Shown: positions 47,041 through 57,316 of the stretch, one piece after another | Layout of the letters: each line of letters begins with the position of its first letter | Numbering within the stretch: position 1 is the first letter of the stretch | Assembly: GCA_002989075.1 (NCBI GenBank) | Contig: PSQN01000005.1 | Span: 1,501,241-1,565,240 of the forward strand | Source: Arthonia radiata | Taxonomy: Eukaryota > Ascomycota > Arthoniomycetes > Arthoniales > Arthoniaceae | Length of the DNA: 64,000 bases | Reading direction: 5' to 3' | Made by a program: the position numbers and the translations under genes | The notes under the pieces: model-generated | What the model was told of the DNA's origin: nothing | The model's input: the letters and a program-made list of their open reading frames with translations, nothing else | Database searches by the model: none

Positions 47041-48963
47041 CTCCACTTTCGGCAGCGGCGGTGGCAGACGCACTTCCAGCTTGAGGATCTTGGGTATGTT
47101 GAGCGTGAAGAGAGGGCGGCTTTTGTCGTCTTTGGGCTCTTCTTTCTTCTTCCCGTCTTCGGACTCGGGCTTTGCGCTCTTGTTCTTCGTCTCGGTTTGT
47201 TTGTCTGTACTTTTAGTGTCGTTCTTCTTGTCAGACTCCTCGCCCCTCGTCCTCGTTTCCTTCTCCTTCTCGCCGTCTCCCTTGCCACCACCAAACAGCC
47301 CACCCAGATAACCCCACCACGCCATGCCCACCTTCTGGGCCTGATCCTCAACCTCCTTCTTCCCCTTCTCTTTTTCCTCCTTCGCATGCTCATCCTCCTC
47401 ATCCGCCTCTGTAAACTGCATCATCAGCTTCAGCTCCCCTCGTCTCCAAGCTGTCAACCACAGCGAGCCGACAACGCCAGGAACTAGATACAGCAAAGCT
47501 GGCTGTGGGTGGTTGGAGACCTGCATCGCGATGAGAGTTGTGAGCATGCCGGTGATGTAGCCGAGGATGGTGGCAGTGAAGTAGGGTTTGGGGAAGGCCC
47601 AGGGTTGATTGGTGGTGTTGGTGTTTGTTGAGGTTGGGTTGGATGATGGTTGAGCGGGAGGAAGTTTGGTTTTATTGCTGGTGCTTGTGAAAATCCGGCT
47701 GAGTAGGGAAGCGAGCGGTGATGTCCAAAGACGGTCGCCCCAGCGGCCTGTGACGTTGATGTATGGTGCCTTGACAACGTCTCCTTCTTTCTTTTCTTTG
47801 ACGTTCTCCTTGCTATCCACCGTAGACTCACCTTCACCATCAGAACCCTCAAACCCCGCCCTCTGCTCTTTGACAATACCCCCCTCCCTCTTCACTTGCT
47901 TCTTCAAATAAAACCCCCACAAATCAAACCTCAACGCCAACCCACAAAAGATCCCCGGCAACACCACATCCCCCAGCCCCAACATCGCCAATCCCGCCTT
48001 CCCCTCGACATCCGGCCGCGGAAACTCCAGCTTCGCCGGTATCTCCAGGCTCTTCGCCACGCTCACCATCATCGGCGTGTAGAACACCATATACACATCG
48101 TACACGAACAACGCCGCCAGCAATAACGTCCCCGTGGTGAACGTCGTCGGCGAGAGCAGCTGTAATGCGCCGTACGCGAAGCTGAAACCGAGGAGGTTCG
48201 TGAGTGGCCAGGGTTTGGCGATGAGGTTGTAGTACAAGACGGAGAGGATGCCGAGGGTGAGCCCTTCGAGACCGTGGACTCCCAGTTTGAAAGTTGCGGT
48301 GGTGATGTGTGGGATGTGGAGGTGAAAAGTGAATTTGCGGTTTGGGGCGGTTTTGAGGAACCAGAGAATATTAAGGATGGAAGTGAGGAGGGGGAGGTGG
48401 GCGAAGGGGCCGGGGAGGGGTGTGTTGCGGGCTGCACGTGAAGCGCCGTTTGTGTCAAGACGGACAGCGCAGCGCTCGAGGGGCTTGACTTCCCAGGTTT
48501 CGCCGCTGTCGATATAGCGGCGAGGGAACGCTAGGGAATGGACGAAGTCGAGACCGTCGCTGATGAGTCGGCCTACGCTGAAGACTGAGAAACTAGCGAA
48601 GTACCAGTTGAGGACTTTGTTGAGGATGGCTGGGTCTTCAAGCCATTTAATGAGGAAGTAGAGGCTTGTGAGGGTGACGCCGGCGAGTAAGGGAAAGATA
48701 AGAGCGTCGCTGGCACTCATGCCTTCCATACGCTGGACGACGCGTTCTTCATCATCGTCCAAGCCATCTTTGCGACGATCGTGCTTCCTACTAGGCTTTG
48801 CGGCGGTCGATGGTCGGCTTAGGGAAGCATGCGAGCCAGCGTAAATGGGAAAGAGGGCCGAGATGAGAAGGTGGCTGTACGTCGGGATGAGAGGAGACAG
48901 CTCGCGGAAGATCTTTGTGACACCCTCCAAGGAAAGCATGCTGGGACCTTCGGTAGCGTTCAT
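47017..48963 (-). CDS. Signal peptide peptidase-like intramembrane aspartyl protease
   Basis: A presenilin-type protease of ER or Golgi membranes that cleaves transmembrane helices; fungal members include Sdd/SppA-type proteins linked to sterol-response and hypoxia signalling. Intronless, 648 residues. The two catalytic aspartates are visible in ALFVYDVYMVFYTPMM (Asp about 299) and LGLGDVVLPG (Asp about 332), and the third motif is QPALLYLVPG. About nine hydrophobic helices are present. A cytosolic loop of about 100 residues is inserted between the GLGD and PAL motifs. The tail beyond PAL is a long Lys/Glu-rich low-complexity extension of about 140 residues, unusual for the core family. The start at 48963 is the first ATG and gives a typical luminal N-terminus. 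Confidence 0.9.
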   Translation of the reverse strand: MNATEGPSMLSLEGVTKIFRELSPLIPTYSHLLISALFPIYAGSHASLSRPSTAAKPSRKHDRRKDGLDDDEERVVQRMEGMSASDALIFPLLAGVTLTSLYFLIKWLEDPAILNKVLNWYFASFSVFSVGRLISDGLDFVHSLAFPRRYIDSGETWEVKPLERCAVRLDTNGASRAARNTPLPGPFAHLPLLTSILNILWFLKTAPNRKFTFHLHIPHITTATFKLGVHGLEGLTLGILSVLYYNLIAKPWPLTNLLGFSFAYGALQLLSPTTFTTGTLLLAALFVYDVYMVFYTPMMVSVAKSLEIPAKLEFPRPDVEGKAGLAMLGLGDVVLPGIFCGLALRFDLWGFYLKKQVKREGGIVKEQRAGFEGSDGEGESTVDSKENVKEKKEGDVVKAPYINVTGRWGDRLWTSPLASLLSRIFTSTSNKTKLPPAQPSSNPTSTNTNTTNQPWAFPKPYFTATILGYITGMLTTLIAMQVSNHPQPALLYLVPGVVGSLWLTAWRRGELKLMMQFTEADEEDEHAKEEKEKGKKEVEDQAQKVGMAWWGYLGGLFGGGKGDGEKEKETRTRGEESDKKNDTKSTDKQTETKNKSAKPESEDGKKKEEPKDDKSRPLFTLNIPKILKLEVRLPPPLPKVESLEKKER

Positions 48964-49671
48964 GGTGGTGGAGTTGTTGAGGCGGGATCAAGGAGTTTAT
49001 GTTGTCAAAGCTCCCGAGAACGGAAGTTGGTGTGGTGTTCAGGAGTTCTACGCGGGCCCTGGGTTCGATCTGAAGGAACAATCCCAATGAAAGTCTTTCT
49101 TGTTAATCTATCAGAGAGATCCAGGATACTGCGGCATTTCCAGTGGCCGATGAATCTCTTGCACTTCGATGCGCGGCTTCTTGCTGCTGGTGGCAAACGC
49201 GCAAATCAGCGCCGAAGATCTTACGGTGTCACCTTTTGCCTATCATCTCTCCTGGCAAGTGATGAGATTCTGGAAGATTTCTTCAGATGGGAGCAATCTC
49301 TCTCTAATAATTGACAGTGCTTCAATATCTCGCGTTTGGCAGTGCTACGTTTGTCTCGGCTGCTCGCAGCTTCGAAGGTTCATGTGTTCAGAGTACTTGA
49401 ACGTCGCCTCCGGTTCAGAGGTTGTCCGCTCGTTACTTTGCTAGCGATTCAGTACTGATAGCGTTCGATGCGCGTGGATATTGAAATGCTTCACGAATGA
49501 AGAAAACGACGTCCACATGAGGGTTGTCCTACCCTAGCGGTGAGTGTCCCTTATTCAAAGCCTTTTCACTAAAACTTTACTTGACAAGCAAAGAGTATTG
49601 GTATCTCTATCACGGATTCACATAACACACAGACAAAACGTCCAAACCCGAAAACAAATCCTCCACCCACC
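48964..49671. other. Intergenic stretch between protease and Smc5 genes
   Basis: No supported gene. It holds the protease promoter on the left and the Smc5 3' end on the right. Confidence 0.45.
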
Positions 49672-52600
49672 CTACCCATCCACCACCCTCCCCACCCTCC
49701 TACCCCGATTCATCGCCCTCTTCCTCACCAGCATCTCACCGAAATCCATCGCCGGCTTCCGCTTATCCACCTTCGGCATGAACTCGCCACTCGCTATACA
49801 ATGCACCTTCATACCGCGCTCATACTTCAGCCCGGGCAGCAGCTTTGGTGTGATCAAGAAGTACTGGCTCTTGCTCTCCTCGTCGTCCTCTTCCTCGTCA
49901 TCCTCTTCCTCGTCATCGACGCCGCAGCTCATGTCCACCATACGCTCATGCACAATGCGCTCGTTGCGCGGGTCCATGCCCTGATTGATCTCGTCCACCA
50001 CGCGGAAGGGGGCGCGCGAGAGTTTCTGTAGAGCCATAAGGTAGTAGATGGTCGTCACGGCGCGCTCACCACCGGACTGGCGGTGCGAGTCCAGCACTGA
50101 AAGCTGTTCGTTCTCGCGGAATTTGACAAGGATCTGTATGGCCCAGTTTTCGTAATCGTAGCCGTCTTCAAGGATAGGCTCATCTGCATGCTCTTGGTTG
50201 CCTTCTTCGTCATCGTTGAGCGCGCCGCCAGCACCAGGCTTGTGAATCTGCACGGATCCCGCGCAGCCAATGCGGGCGAAGAGGTCCGAGAACGCCTGGG
50301 AGATCTTGTCCGCAAGAGCATCAACAGCAGGCTCCCAAGCGCCGCGAATGCCCGTGATCTTCTGCTGGAGCTGTTTTGTCTTCGCTGAAATATTCTGCAG
50401 CTCATTCCCAAGACGCTCGATCTTCCGTCCGCGGTCCTCAAACTGCCTCAACATATCGGGGTCGCCCTCCCACAATGTCTCGAGCCGCGCGTGCAGCGCC
50501 TCGACCTCTAGTTCAAGCTCTTGCGGCGTGCGGCTTTTCTCTTCCTCTGACAGGCTGTTCAGATACTCCTCTAGCGCAGGCTCTCGCAGAGTGTGCGCTC
50601 TCCACTCGTCAGCTGTGTCTTTGACTTTTTGTTTGAGAAGATTCATTTGATCTTGCAACTTTGCCTTTTCCTTGACCAGTCGATCTCGCTCTTGCGTGGC
50701 ATCGGCGTGTTGCTGTTTGAGCTGCACTGCATCCGACTCAGCTTCAATGTGAGCGATCGCGGCTGGTACGACCTCCGCATGTTTCTCGCGAAGCTTGTCA
50801 ACCAGATTAGCGTAGTTGATAGCCAACTGACCGCTCCTGAGGATCAGCACTTCACGTTGCTGGCGGATCTCATCCAGTCTTTGCTTGCGACCAGCTTCGA
50901 TCGTCAGATACTCCTCAAGCCTGTTCTTCAGACCATTGTGCTTGTTGGGCAAAGCCGCCAAATTTGCATTATGACGTTGCTTCTCGTCCTTCTCGTTCTG
51001 AATCTCCTCCTTCTCATCTTCGAGCGTCTTGATCGACCGGCTAACCTCTTCCAGCCGTGCTCGCGTATCTCCTTGCGTGCTCTCGAGGCTCGCAATCTCA
51101 TCCTTCAGCTCCGCCAACCGCTGTTTGAGCTCCATCTCGACGCTCACATCGACGCCTTGACTTGACCAATACTGTGCCTGTTGGGGAACACTCATGACCC
51201 TTGTCGAACTGGCGCCCGGCCCGTACTCTCTACGGTTGGTGATCTTGTAGCTCGATTTCGAGGTCACCCAGCTGGAGATACCGCTGTTCTGTAGCGCTTT
51301 AAACTGGTCATCACCAACATCACGCCACGCCACACCAGTTGCATTGAGCTGTCTATCTCCAGAAAGCATTCGCAAGACGGGCTCAGGCCCCTCAAGGTAG
51401 TCCAGCGCCCAACCGTCAAGGCCGAGATCTCGCACCTGTTGCTCTCCGAAGGGTGCACGCAAATCGTCGGGATTGCTCTTAAGGTTGATGATCGAGTAAT
51501 TGGAGAGACGAAGGTCTTCCGCGAGAAACTTGGCAAGAAATTTGTAGTCCTCGTGGTTAGTGCAGGTGATGCGCAGAAAGTCCATCCGACCTAGTAAACT
51601 CTCAATCATTGGGGCATACCTCTGATCTTTAACCGAGCAAGTCAACAATGCGGGCCCATACACCTCACCCTTCAAACGGTCGCGGTGCGATTCGATCCAC
51701 TCCCAAGCCGTCAGCGTGTCTGAAGAAAGCCGACCGAGTTTATGTCGCTGCTGACCGCTCTGCGAGGAAAGATTTCCCAGATCCTGCTCAGTACGCTGTA
51801 TCTGCTTGTGCTTCTCCTGAAGCTGCTGCTGACGCTCTTTCCCACCATCTCTAATATCGGTCTTCTGCTGTTCCAGGTCGCGGACCTCGCGAATTTTCGC
51901 AGCGATACGCCGATTGTACTCAGCCGCATCGATGTCAAGCGGCTGCTGCTGCATCTGCGCTTCCACGCTACCAAGTTGCTGTCTGACGGTATTGATCTGA
52001 TTTTGGCGCTGCTTTTGAGCGGCGTTTTCTGTCTGCCTCTTCTGGTCGACGTCCTTCAAATCAGATGCGACCTTTTCCTGCTCATCAGATGACTTCTTGA
52101 CTTCCTTCTCCAAGCCCTCACAGAGCTTATTTCGCAAGTCGAGCGTCTTCTTGACCTTGGTACAGTATCCATGTTTCTTCTTGTACGCCTCGTCGAACGG
52201 CTGCATCTGCTCATTCAGCCGCTGCAGATCGGCCTCCATTGTCTGTCTTTTGGCTTTACCCTGATCCCATGCACGTCGATGCTCGTAGTGCTTCGCAATA
52301 GGCCGCAGCTTCTCGAGTCGCTTGACGTTCTCCATCACCTCCTGTCGCTCCCTCATCCGCTCGACGTCTCCTCGCTGGCCATCCTGCCGCTTCTTCTGCT
52401 GTGTGAGCAGCGTCTTCTTGTCGGTCTGCTCGGCGCGCAACTTCTTCCTCTCGCCTGCCAGCTCCTTCAACTCCTCATGCTGCTCGATCACCTCCGGCGC
52501 GGCGGCCGCCCGCAATGTGCTGGTGAGTCGATCTTTCGGGCTCAATCTCGAGAACTCGACCACGCGATCTTGCGGCAGGAAATGGCACAGGTTGTCGATC

Positions 52601-53265
52601 TGGATTCCGAACCTGCTTGTGATCGTCTTGATGGCTTTTGCGGGCACCTGGTTGCCATTGAGATGCCATTGCTTCTTCTCGCCGTCGCGCGCGAAGTCCA
52701 GACGGATTTCAGGGTTGATCTTGCCAGGCATGCCCTTCAGCGTGATCTCGATCGTTGCGTCTTTGGTGCCGTGCTTCACGAACTCACTCAGCTCTTTTGC
52801 GCGCCCAAGATGTGAGGTGCTGAAGCCAAGGCCGATGCAGATGGCGCAGACGAGCGTGCTTTTACCGGTACCATTAGGCCCGATGATCATATTGAGTGAT
52901 GGTCCAGGCTGGAAAGTCGCATTGGTGTACGTGACGAAGTTACGCAAATGGACTTTGAGGAGCTGCCCAGGCTTGAACTTGTCCGCAGATACTGAAGGGC
53001 CTTCGCTGAGGATAGTGGAAGACCCGGGATCACCGGTAGTGTTTGTGTGCGCTGCAGGTGTGCGTCGTCTATCCGGGCGTACTGTACCTGGTAGGCTCAG
53101 CATCCAGGAGTCATCGACGTCGCCGTTCTGATCGCTGAGTCGCGGTCGCTTGTTGGTATCTCGAGGTCGCGGCGTGGCATTGTCGTTGGCGTTGTCGGAA
53201 GAAGATGAGGAGCTATCATCGTCATCTGCCTCCAGCGACGAGCGAGTGCGAGTGAGGCCGGGCAT
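49672..53265 (-). CDS. SMC5: Structural maintenance of chromosomes protein 5 (Smc5)
   Basis: Core ATPase of the Smc5/6 complex, which resolves recombination intermediates and supports DNA repair and replication. Intronless, 1,197 residues, slightly longer than yeast Smc5 (about 1,093). Order: a disordered acidic N-terminus (1-95), Walker A GPNGTGKS (about 129-136) after KVHLRNFVTYTNATF, a coiled-coil arm, a hinge (about 540-700), the return coiled coil, the ABC signature RQSGGERAVTT, Walker B FRVVDEINQGMDP and the C-terminal strand LITPKLLPGL. An acidic run of about 17 residues (VDDEEEDDEEEDDEESK) is inserted between MVDMSC and SQYFLITPKL in the head; most Smc5 proteins I know lack such a run. 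It is divergent from HSK3. Confidence 0.95.
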   Translation of the reverse strand: MPGLTRTRSSLEADDDDSSSSSSDNANDNATPRPRDTNKRPRLSDQNGDVDDSWMLSLPGTVRPDRRRTPAAHTNTTGDPGSSTILSEGPSVSADKFKPGQLLKVHLRNFVTYTNATFQPGPSLNMIIGPNGTGKSTLVCAICIGLGFSTSHLGRAKELSEFVKHGTKDATIEITLKGMPGKINPEIRLDFARDGEKKQWHLNGNQVPAKAIKTITSRFGIQIDNLCHFLPQDRVVEFSRLSPKDRLTSTLRAAAAPEVIEQHEELKELAGERKKLRAEQTDKKTLLTQQKKRQDGQRGDVERMRERQEVMENVKRLEKLRPIAKHYEHRRAWDQGKAKRQTMEADLQRLNEQMQPFDEAYKKKHGYCTKVKKTLDLRNKLCEGLEKEVKKSSDEQEKVASDLKDVDQKRQTENAAQKQRQNQINTVRQQLGSVEAQMQQQPLDIDAAEYNRRIAAKIREVRDLEQQKTDIRDGGKERQQQLQEKHKQIQRTEQDLGNLSSQSGQQRHKLGRLSSDTLTAWEWIESHRDRLKGEVYGPALLTCSVKDQRYAPMIESLLGRMDFLRITCTNHEDYKFLAKFLAEDLRLSNYSIINLKSNPDDLRAPFGEQQVRDLGLDGWALDYLEGPEPVLRMLSGDRQLNATGVAWRDVGDDQFKALQNSGISSWVTSKSSYKITNRREYGPGASSTRVMSVPQQAQYWSSQGVDVSVEMELKQRLAELKDEIASLESTQGDTRARLEEVSRSIKTLEDEKEEIQNEKDEKQRHNANLAALPNKHNGLKNRLEEYLTIEAGRKQRLDEIRQQREVLILRSGQLAINYANLVDKLREKHAEVVPAAIAHIEAESDAVQLKQQHADATQERDRLVKEKAKLQDQMNLLKQKVKDTADEWRAHTLREPALEEYLNSLSEEEKSRTPQELELEVEALHARLETLWEGDPDMLRQFEDRGRKIERLGNELQNISAKTKQLQQKITGIRGAWEPAVDALADKISQAFSDLFARIGCAGSVQIHKPGAGGALNDDEEGNQEHADEPILEDGYDYENWAIQILVKFRENEQLSVLDSHRQSGGERAVTTIYYLMALQKLSRAPFRVVDEINQGMDPRNERIVHERMVDMSCGVDDEEEDDEEEDDEESKSQYFLITPKLLPGLKYERGMKVHCIASGEFMPKVDKRKPAMDFGEMLVRKRAMNRGRRVGRVVDG

Positions 53266-53601
53266 GGCGGTGGAGGAACGAGTGTCTGATTTCTGAAAGG
53301 TATTGCGATTGCTTCAACAACTCCACATGATACCCGCGATGAGCTTGAAACGATCGCGAAAGGATTGAAGCGATGTGGGCAGAATTGTTCGTTGCAAATT
53401 GCGAAGCAAGAGCGACTCTCCGTAAAACGCGTAAAGACGCGTGCCCGCCCAAAGCAGCCTAGCGTCTATTTACCAATCCCTCCCCACCACAATCCTCCAC
53501 CACACACCATCCCCCATCCACACCCCTCTACCAACACCACCATACGCCCATCACAACCCCTTAGACACCCAATTCCTCAAACAATCGCAATACCCACAAC
53601 C
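53266..53601. promoter_or_regulatory. Divergent promoter SMC5 / HSK3
   Basis: About 335 bp between the two start codons. The HSK3 side is very rich in C and A (a pyrimidine/CCA leader). ACGCGTAAAGACGCGT at about 53428-53443 contains two ACGCGT boxes, the MluI cell-cycle box bound by MBF in yeasts; this fits S-phase expression of both genes but is inference. Confidence 0.5.
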
Positions 53602-53946
53602 ATGCCCCAATCCTCGCGCCCAACGCCAAGCCTCACCACCCGCGCCTCCATCCTCCCCACCACCAACCCCACTCAGAACACCCGACCCTCCACCTCCGCC
53701 TCCCTCTCCACGACCTCAACCTCCTCTTCAAAAGCGAGACACCTTGCGCACTTGCACAGCCAACTCGCGCAGCTCTCCGCGAACCTTTCCGACCTCGAGA
53801 ATCTCGTGAGAATGACGGCCGTGCAGGCGGAGAGTATGCGCGGACTGGGCGGGTGGTGTGGCGGGTTGTTTATGGCGGCTAGTCGGGAGTTTGAGCCGGA
53901 GGAGGTGAGAGAGGGTGCGGAGGAGAGGGAGGGTGAGGGAGGGTGA
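53602..53946 (+). CDS. HSK3: DASH complex subunit Hsk3
   Basis: A small subunit of the DASH/Dam1 ring that couples kinetochores to microtubules. Predicted 114 residues from the ATG at 53602; the open frame is longer upstream, but that part is low-complexity leader translated from the CCA-rich sequence. After a disordered Ser/Thr/Pro N-terminus (1-45), residues about 46-95 match the Hsk3 domain: RHLAHLHSQLAQLSANLSDL, ENLVRMTAVQAESMRGLGG and GLFMAASREFEPEE, all typical. The last dozen residues (EEREGEGG) come from a G-rich tandem repeat that also supplies the stop codon. Confidence 0.9.
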   Translation: MPQSSRPTPSLTTRASILPTTNPTQNTRPSTSASLSTTSTSSSKARHLAHLHSQLAQLSANLSDLENLVRMTAVQAESMRGLGGWCGGLFMAASREFEPEEVREGAEEREGEGG

Positions 53947-53964
53947 GGGAGGGTGAGGGGGAAA
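53925..53964 (+). repeat. G-rich 10-bp tandem repeat with G-quadruplex potential
   Basis: Three copies of GGGAGGGTGA followed by a GGGGG run span the HSK3 stop codon. At least six GGG tracts with 1-3-bp loops fit a G-quadruplex on the sense strand and in the mRNA. Confidence 0.75.
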
Positions 53965-54613
53965 AGGCGGGTTGAGTTCGTAAAGCTGGTGCAGAGCTAG
54001 AGATGAAAGGAGTGTGTGATTGGGTCCAGGGCAATAGCGAACTTGACGGCAACGGCGATCAACGAAAACATGGCACAACAAGGCGACTGAGCACGAATAG
54101 CTCATACCGGCAGAGATCACAACACAGCAACGCAATCCCCCAAAACATGGCAATAAATATAGTATCCATTCGGGCGGCAGCGCACCGCCTCGCTCGTCGT
54201 CATCATTACCTAGTTGTCTATCCTCGAACATCCACAGTGTCCAGCCCGACATGTCATCGTCGCTCCCAATTCTGTCATCGTCGCTCCCAATTCCGTCATC
54301 GTCAATCCGCCTGGAGCGTCATATATAATCCAGGCATGAACCACGGGGATACCCAACGCGGAAGTCGATCCACGCATGCCTGTCCCAGAACGCCGAGCTT
54401 GAAAGATTGCTGAAAGGACGTCTATGTTCAAGAAGTGAAATGAAGTGTAAGAGATGATTGGGGTATCTGAAGGTCGAAGGGAAGGCTGTGTTCGTCCAGT
54501 CAAATTCGGGGTGAAGGGAAGGAGGAAGGGTCGTGCGACTTCTCGCGTTATAGCTACCGGTCGAGACAATCGCCGGCTGCGTGAGACTTCCGTCAGATAG
54601 TCGAATCCGTACC
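53947..54613. other. Convergent intergenic region with 21-bp repeat
   Basis: No supported gene. Contains a 21-bp direct repeat (TGTCATCGTCGCTCCCAATTC), two full copies and a partial third at 54252-54303. The right half is probably the AreA 3' UTR. Confidence 0.5.
54252..54303. repeat. 21-bp tandem repeat, about 2.5 copies
   Basis: Head-to-tail copies start at 54252, 54273 and (partial) 54294 with one mismatch. Non-coding location. Confidence 0.75.
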
Positions 54614-57316
54614 TCAGAGACTCATAGTCAACCAAGACCACTCTTGATTGCTCTGCCCAGCGCCGTCGCCAGGCCGTCCGTTAGGCACCAGCTGAACTGC
54701 AGCGACGCCCGCGCCGCTCGTATCTCCAGCATTAGCCATCTCAGCGTCTTGCCCGCCCGTACCGCCACTCGACTTGGTATTGCGACGAGGCCTCCTCGTA
54801 CCGGTCGCATTCACTTTACTCCTCGTGGGCATTGGCACATTGGCCGGCATTGTACTGGCGGGCTTGGGCGGCCCCGGTGCTATCGGGACGTTTCCTTTTG
54901 AAGCAGCTCCGCCAGTAGGTGTGTTGTTTGAGCCAGATCCTGATGTTGAAGCAGGGGACTGTGACTCAGGGGCCGATGCCTTACCGTTGCCAGCTGCGGC
55001 GGCGTTTGCTTGCGCAATAGAGTTCTTGCGCGACTTGGTCTTCGAGCGGTTGCCGACAGGAGCTGTGTTGCCGCTGCCACGGTTGCGCTTTTTGATGACG
55101 TCGGTCTTCAAAGATAGCGGTCGCACAACGCCGTGCAGCTTCAAGAAGAGGCCGCACGCGTTGCAGAGCGGTTGACCTTCCGGATTGCGTCGCCACAGTG
55201 GTGTCGTCTGGGTGTAGCAATTCGTACACGTGGTCGGCGCTCCCGAATCGCCTTGCTTGGTGCCGCCCGGACTGGTCGGCCGCGAAGGCGCAGTAGAATC
55301 CAAGCCTTGCTGGCCGGGCGAATTCAGAGAGGAATCCGGCTGTGAGTGAAAGCCGTGACCGTTCACAAAGTCGACATGGTTGGGCGTAGAGATGGTCCGG
55401 GGAATCTTCTGTCGCCGTGGATCGTTACCTCGGTTTCGAATCTCACTGACCGAAGAAGCAGCGCCACCGTGAAAGTCATTGCTGAAACCCATCGAGTTCC
55501 AATCATGCCCACCAGAGAACATATCCTGCGTGGAGCCGAAGGGCGCGGGCTGACTTGAGAAGCCATGTATAAGCGAATTATTCATGCTTGGGTCCCATGC
55601 AAGACTATTCGCGTCCATTCCACTACCCGAAATATTGTTCAAGAAGTTCATGCCGTCCATATTGGGATCGAAGCCTGCGACCTCGTCATCGTCGATGTCG
55701 GAATCGGGACCGAGACTAAATCTGTTGCGATTCTGCTTCGTCCGCATCGCAGAGCCATCCGTGTTGAGTACTTGGTTGGGATTCACATGGCCATGATTTG
55801 TGTAGTGTGGCGACTGATATGTCAGCTGGCCGCGACTTCCGACGCTGGGAAGGACGTTGTTCGCATGACTGTTGCTGGCGAACGCGTTGACATTGTTGCC
55901 AATCGAAAGAGCCTCAGGCCGACCGAAAGGAGGCCGGCGCTGGTCCGACAAGGAGTCCCTCGTGGTGAAATACATGCGATTGATGTCATTGATGGGTTGC
56001 GGTGTGGTCGCAGATGAATGAGCATTTGATGTGGGTGGTGTACGATGCTCGACGGAGCCAATGGTCTGGCCAAAGCCGACCGTATCATATACAGAATTGT
56101 AACCTTGATTCGGAAATGAGGCTGGATCGGTACCGAAATCAAAGTGGTGTTGGAAGGGCGGTGCAGAGTGTATAATTGGGTCATTGTCGAGATTGGCCGT
56201 GTCGAGGTTGAAAAGATGTGCCATGTTTGGATTTTGCTGTACATGTGGTCCGGTAGTGGCAGGATCAAGGGAGTAATTATTCAATGCCGTTTCCGCAGCC
56301 GGGTCCAGTAGCGGATAATTACTCGTAGGTGGGACCTGCGGTGAATGCTCTGCAGGGCGCTTTCTCGTCTATATATTTCGATTAGCAATTCTTCGGCACC
56401 GATTGCATGCTACACTCACCATTCGTTCATCCATACTCGTCTTGCGATATATCTTCTTGATAGGCCCGAACTCGGTCTGCTGGTATTCATCATGAGGTGC
56501 AGACGCCCTTGCCGGGTGGATTGCCTGATCTTGGAGGTCTTTCTGGCGCTTTATAGGTATGGCGGTGCTTGCACTACTGGGGGCACGCAAAGCGTCGGTG
56601 GATGGCGAGCGGGAGATTCCTGCTGGGGAGGATGCAGAGTTGGGAACGATCAAGTCGTCAAGATTCATGGGTGTAGTTCGCGGGATAGCGTGGGCATCAA
56701 CGGTATTGCGCAACTTGGCAATACCACTCGGGCCGGTCTGCCCTGCAGTAGGCTTTGAGCGCTGTGGCAGTCTGCGGAGGAGAACCATGTCAGCTAATGC
56801 GAAGGTCGTCATGCGGATTGAGGATCACGTAATTACGCACGTGGATGACTGCAACGACTCTTTCTCCCGCATCTGCTGCTGTTTTAAATTCATCGACATC
56901 ATCCGCCATGAGAGGTTGTCCATGCGCTCTCTGTTTGGAAGCTGGCTCTTGGTCCGACTATACAGCTGCGGAGGTTGTTAGCCTTTTTCGATCTCGAGTC
57001 ACAATGGAGGCATTGCGCCATACCTTCCAGATTGCGATGCCTGTGAGACGTGGTCAGCACATTGTCACACTGCTCGAAGGCCAGCGCAGAGGAAGAGCAG
57101 CATACCGAGTGGGTCTTTCTTCTGCATTTCTTCAGGACTGTCCATTTCTGGGCCCGAAGCGTCATCTTTCCACGTTGGAAATACGAAGTCCTGCAGCACG
57201 CTCGAAGCGGCTGCGTGTTGTGAGGGAGAATCCAGCGTGGAGCTGAGAGGAGTGTGGGAGGCAAGACTATATCTGGTGGTGAGGGTGTCGGATGCGGAGC
57301 TAGAGTAGGAGCTCAT
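54614..57316 (-). CDS. areA: AreA/NIT2-type GATA nitrogen regulator
   Basis: The global activator of nitrogen-catabolite genes when ammonium or glutamine is scarce. Five exons on the minus strand: 57316-57106, 57040-57024 (17 nt), 56965-56837, 56761-56420 and 56368-54614, about 817 residues, all in phase. Splicing restores the conserved N-terminal block [34 protein letters not shown], and [16 protein letters not shown]. The single GATA finger is C-x2-C-x17-C-x2-C ([15 protein letters not shown]...CNAC) with a basic tail (KKRNRGSGN). The extreme C-terminus is WSWLTMSL, the motif that binds the NmrA/Nmr1 repressor. The finger and this tail together separate AreA from other GATA factors. The exon 3 donor and exon 4 acceptor (75-nt intron) are the least certain junctions. 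Confidence 0.93.

Noticed and set aside
50593-53131. Several plus-strand frames of 110-270 codons inside the Smc5 gene
   Set aside because: Leu-rich antisense translations of coiled-coil codons; the minus-strand Smc5 frame explains the region.
54210-54641. 143-codon minus-strand frame overlapping the areA 3' end
   Set aside because: Out of frame with areA and partly the translation of the 21-bp repeat; most likely 3' UTR.
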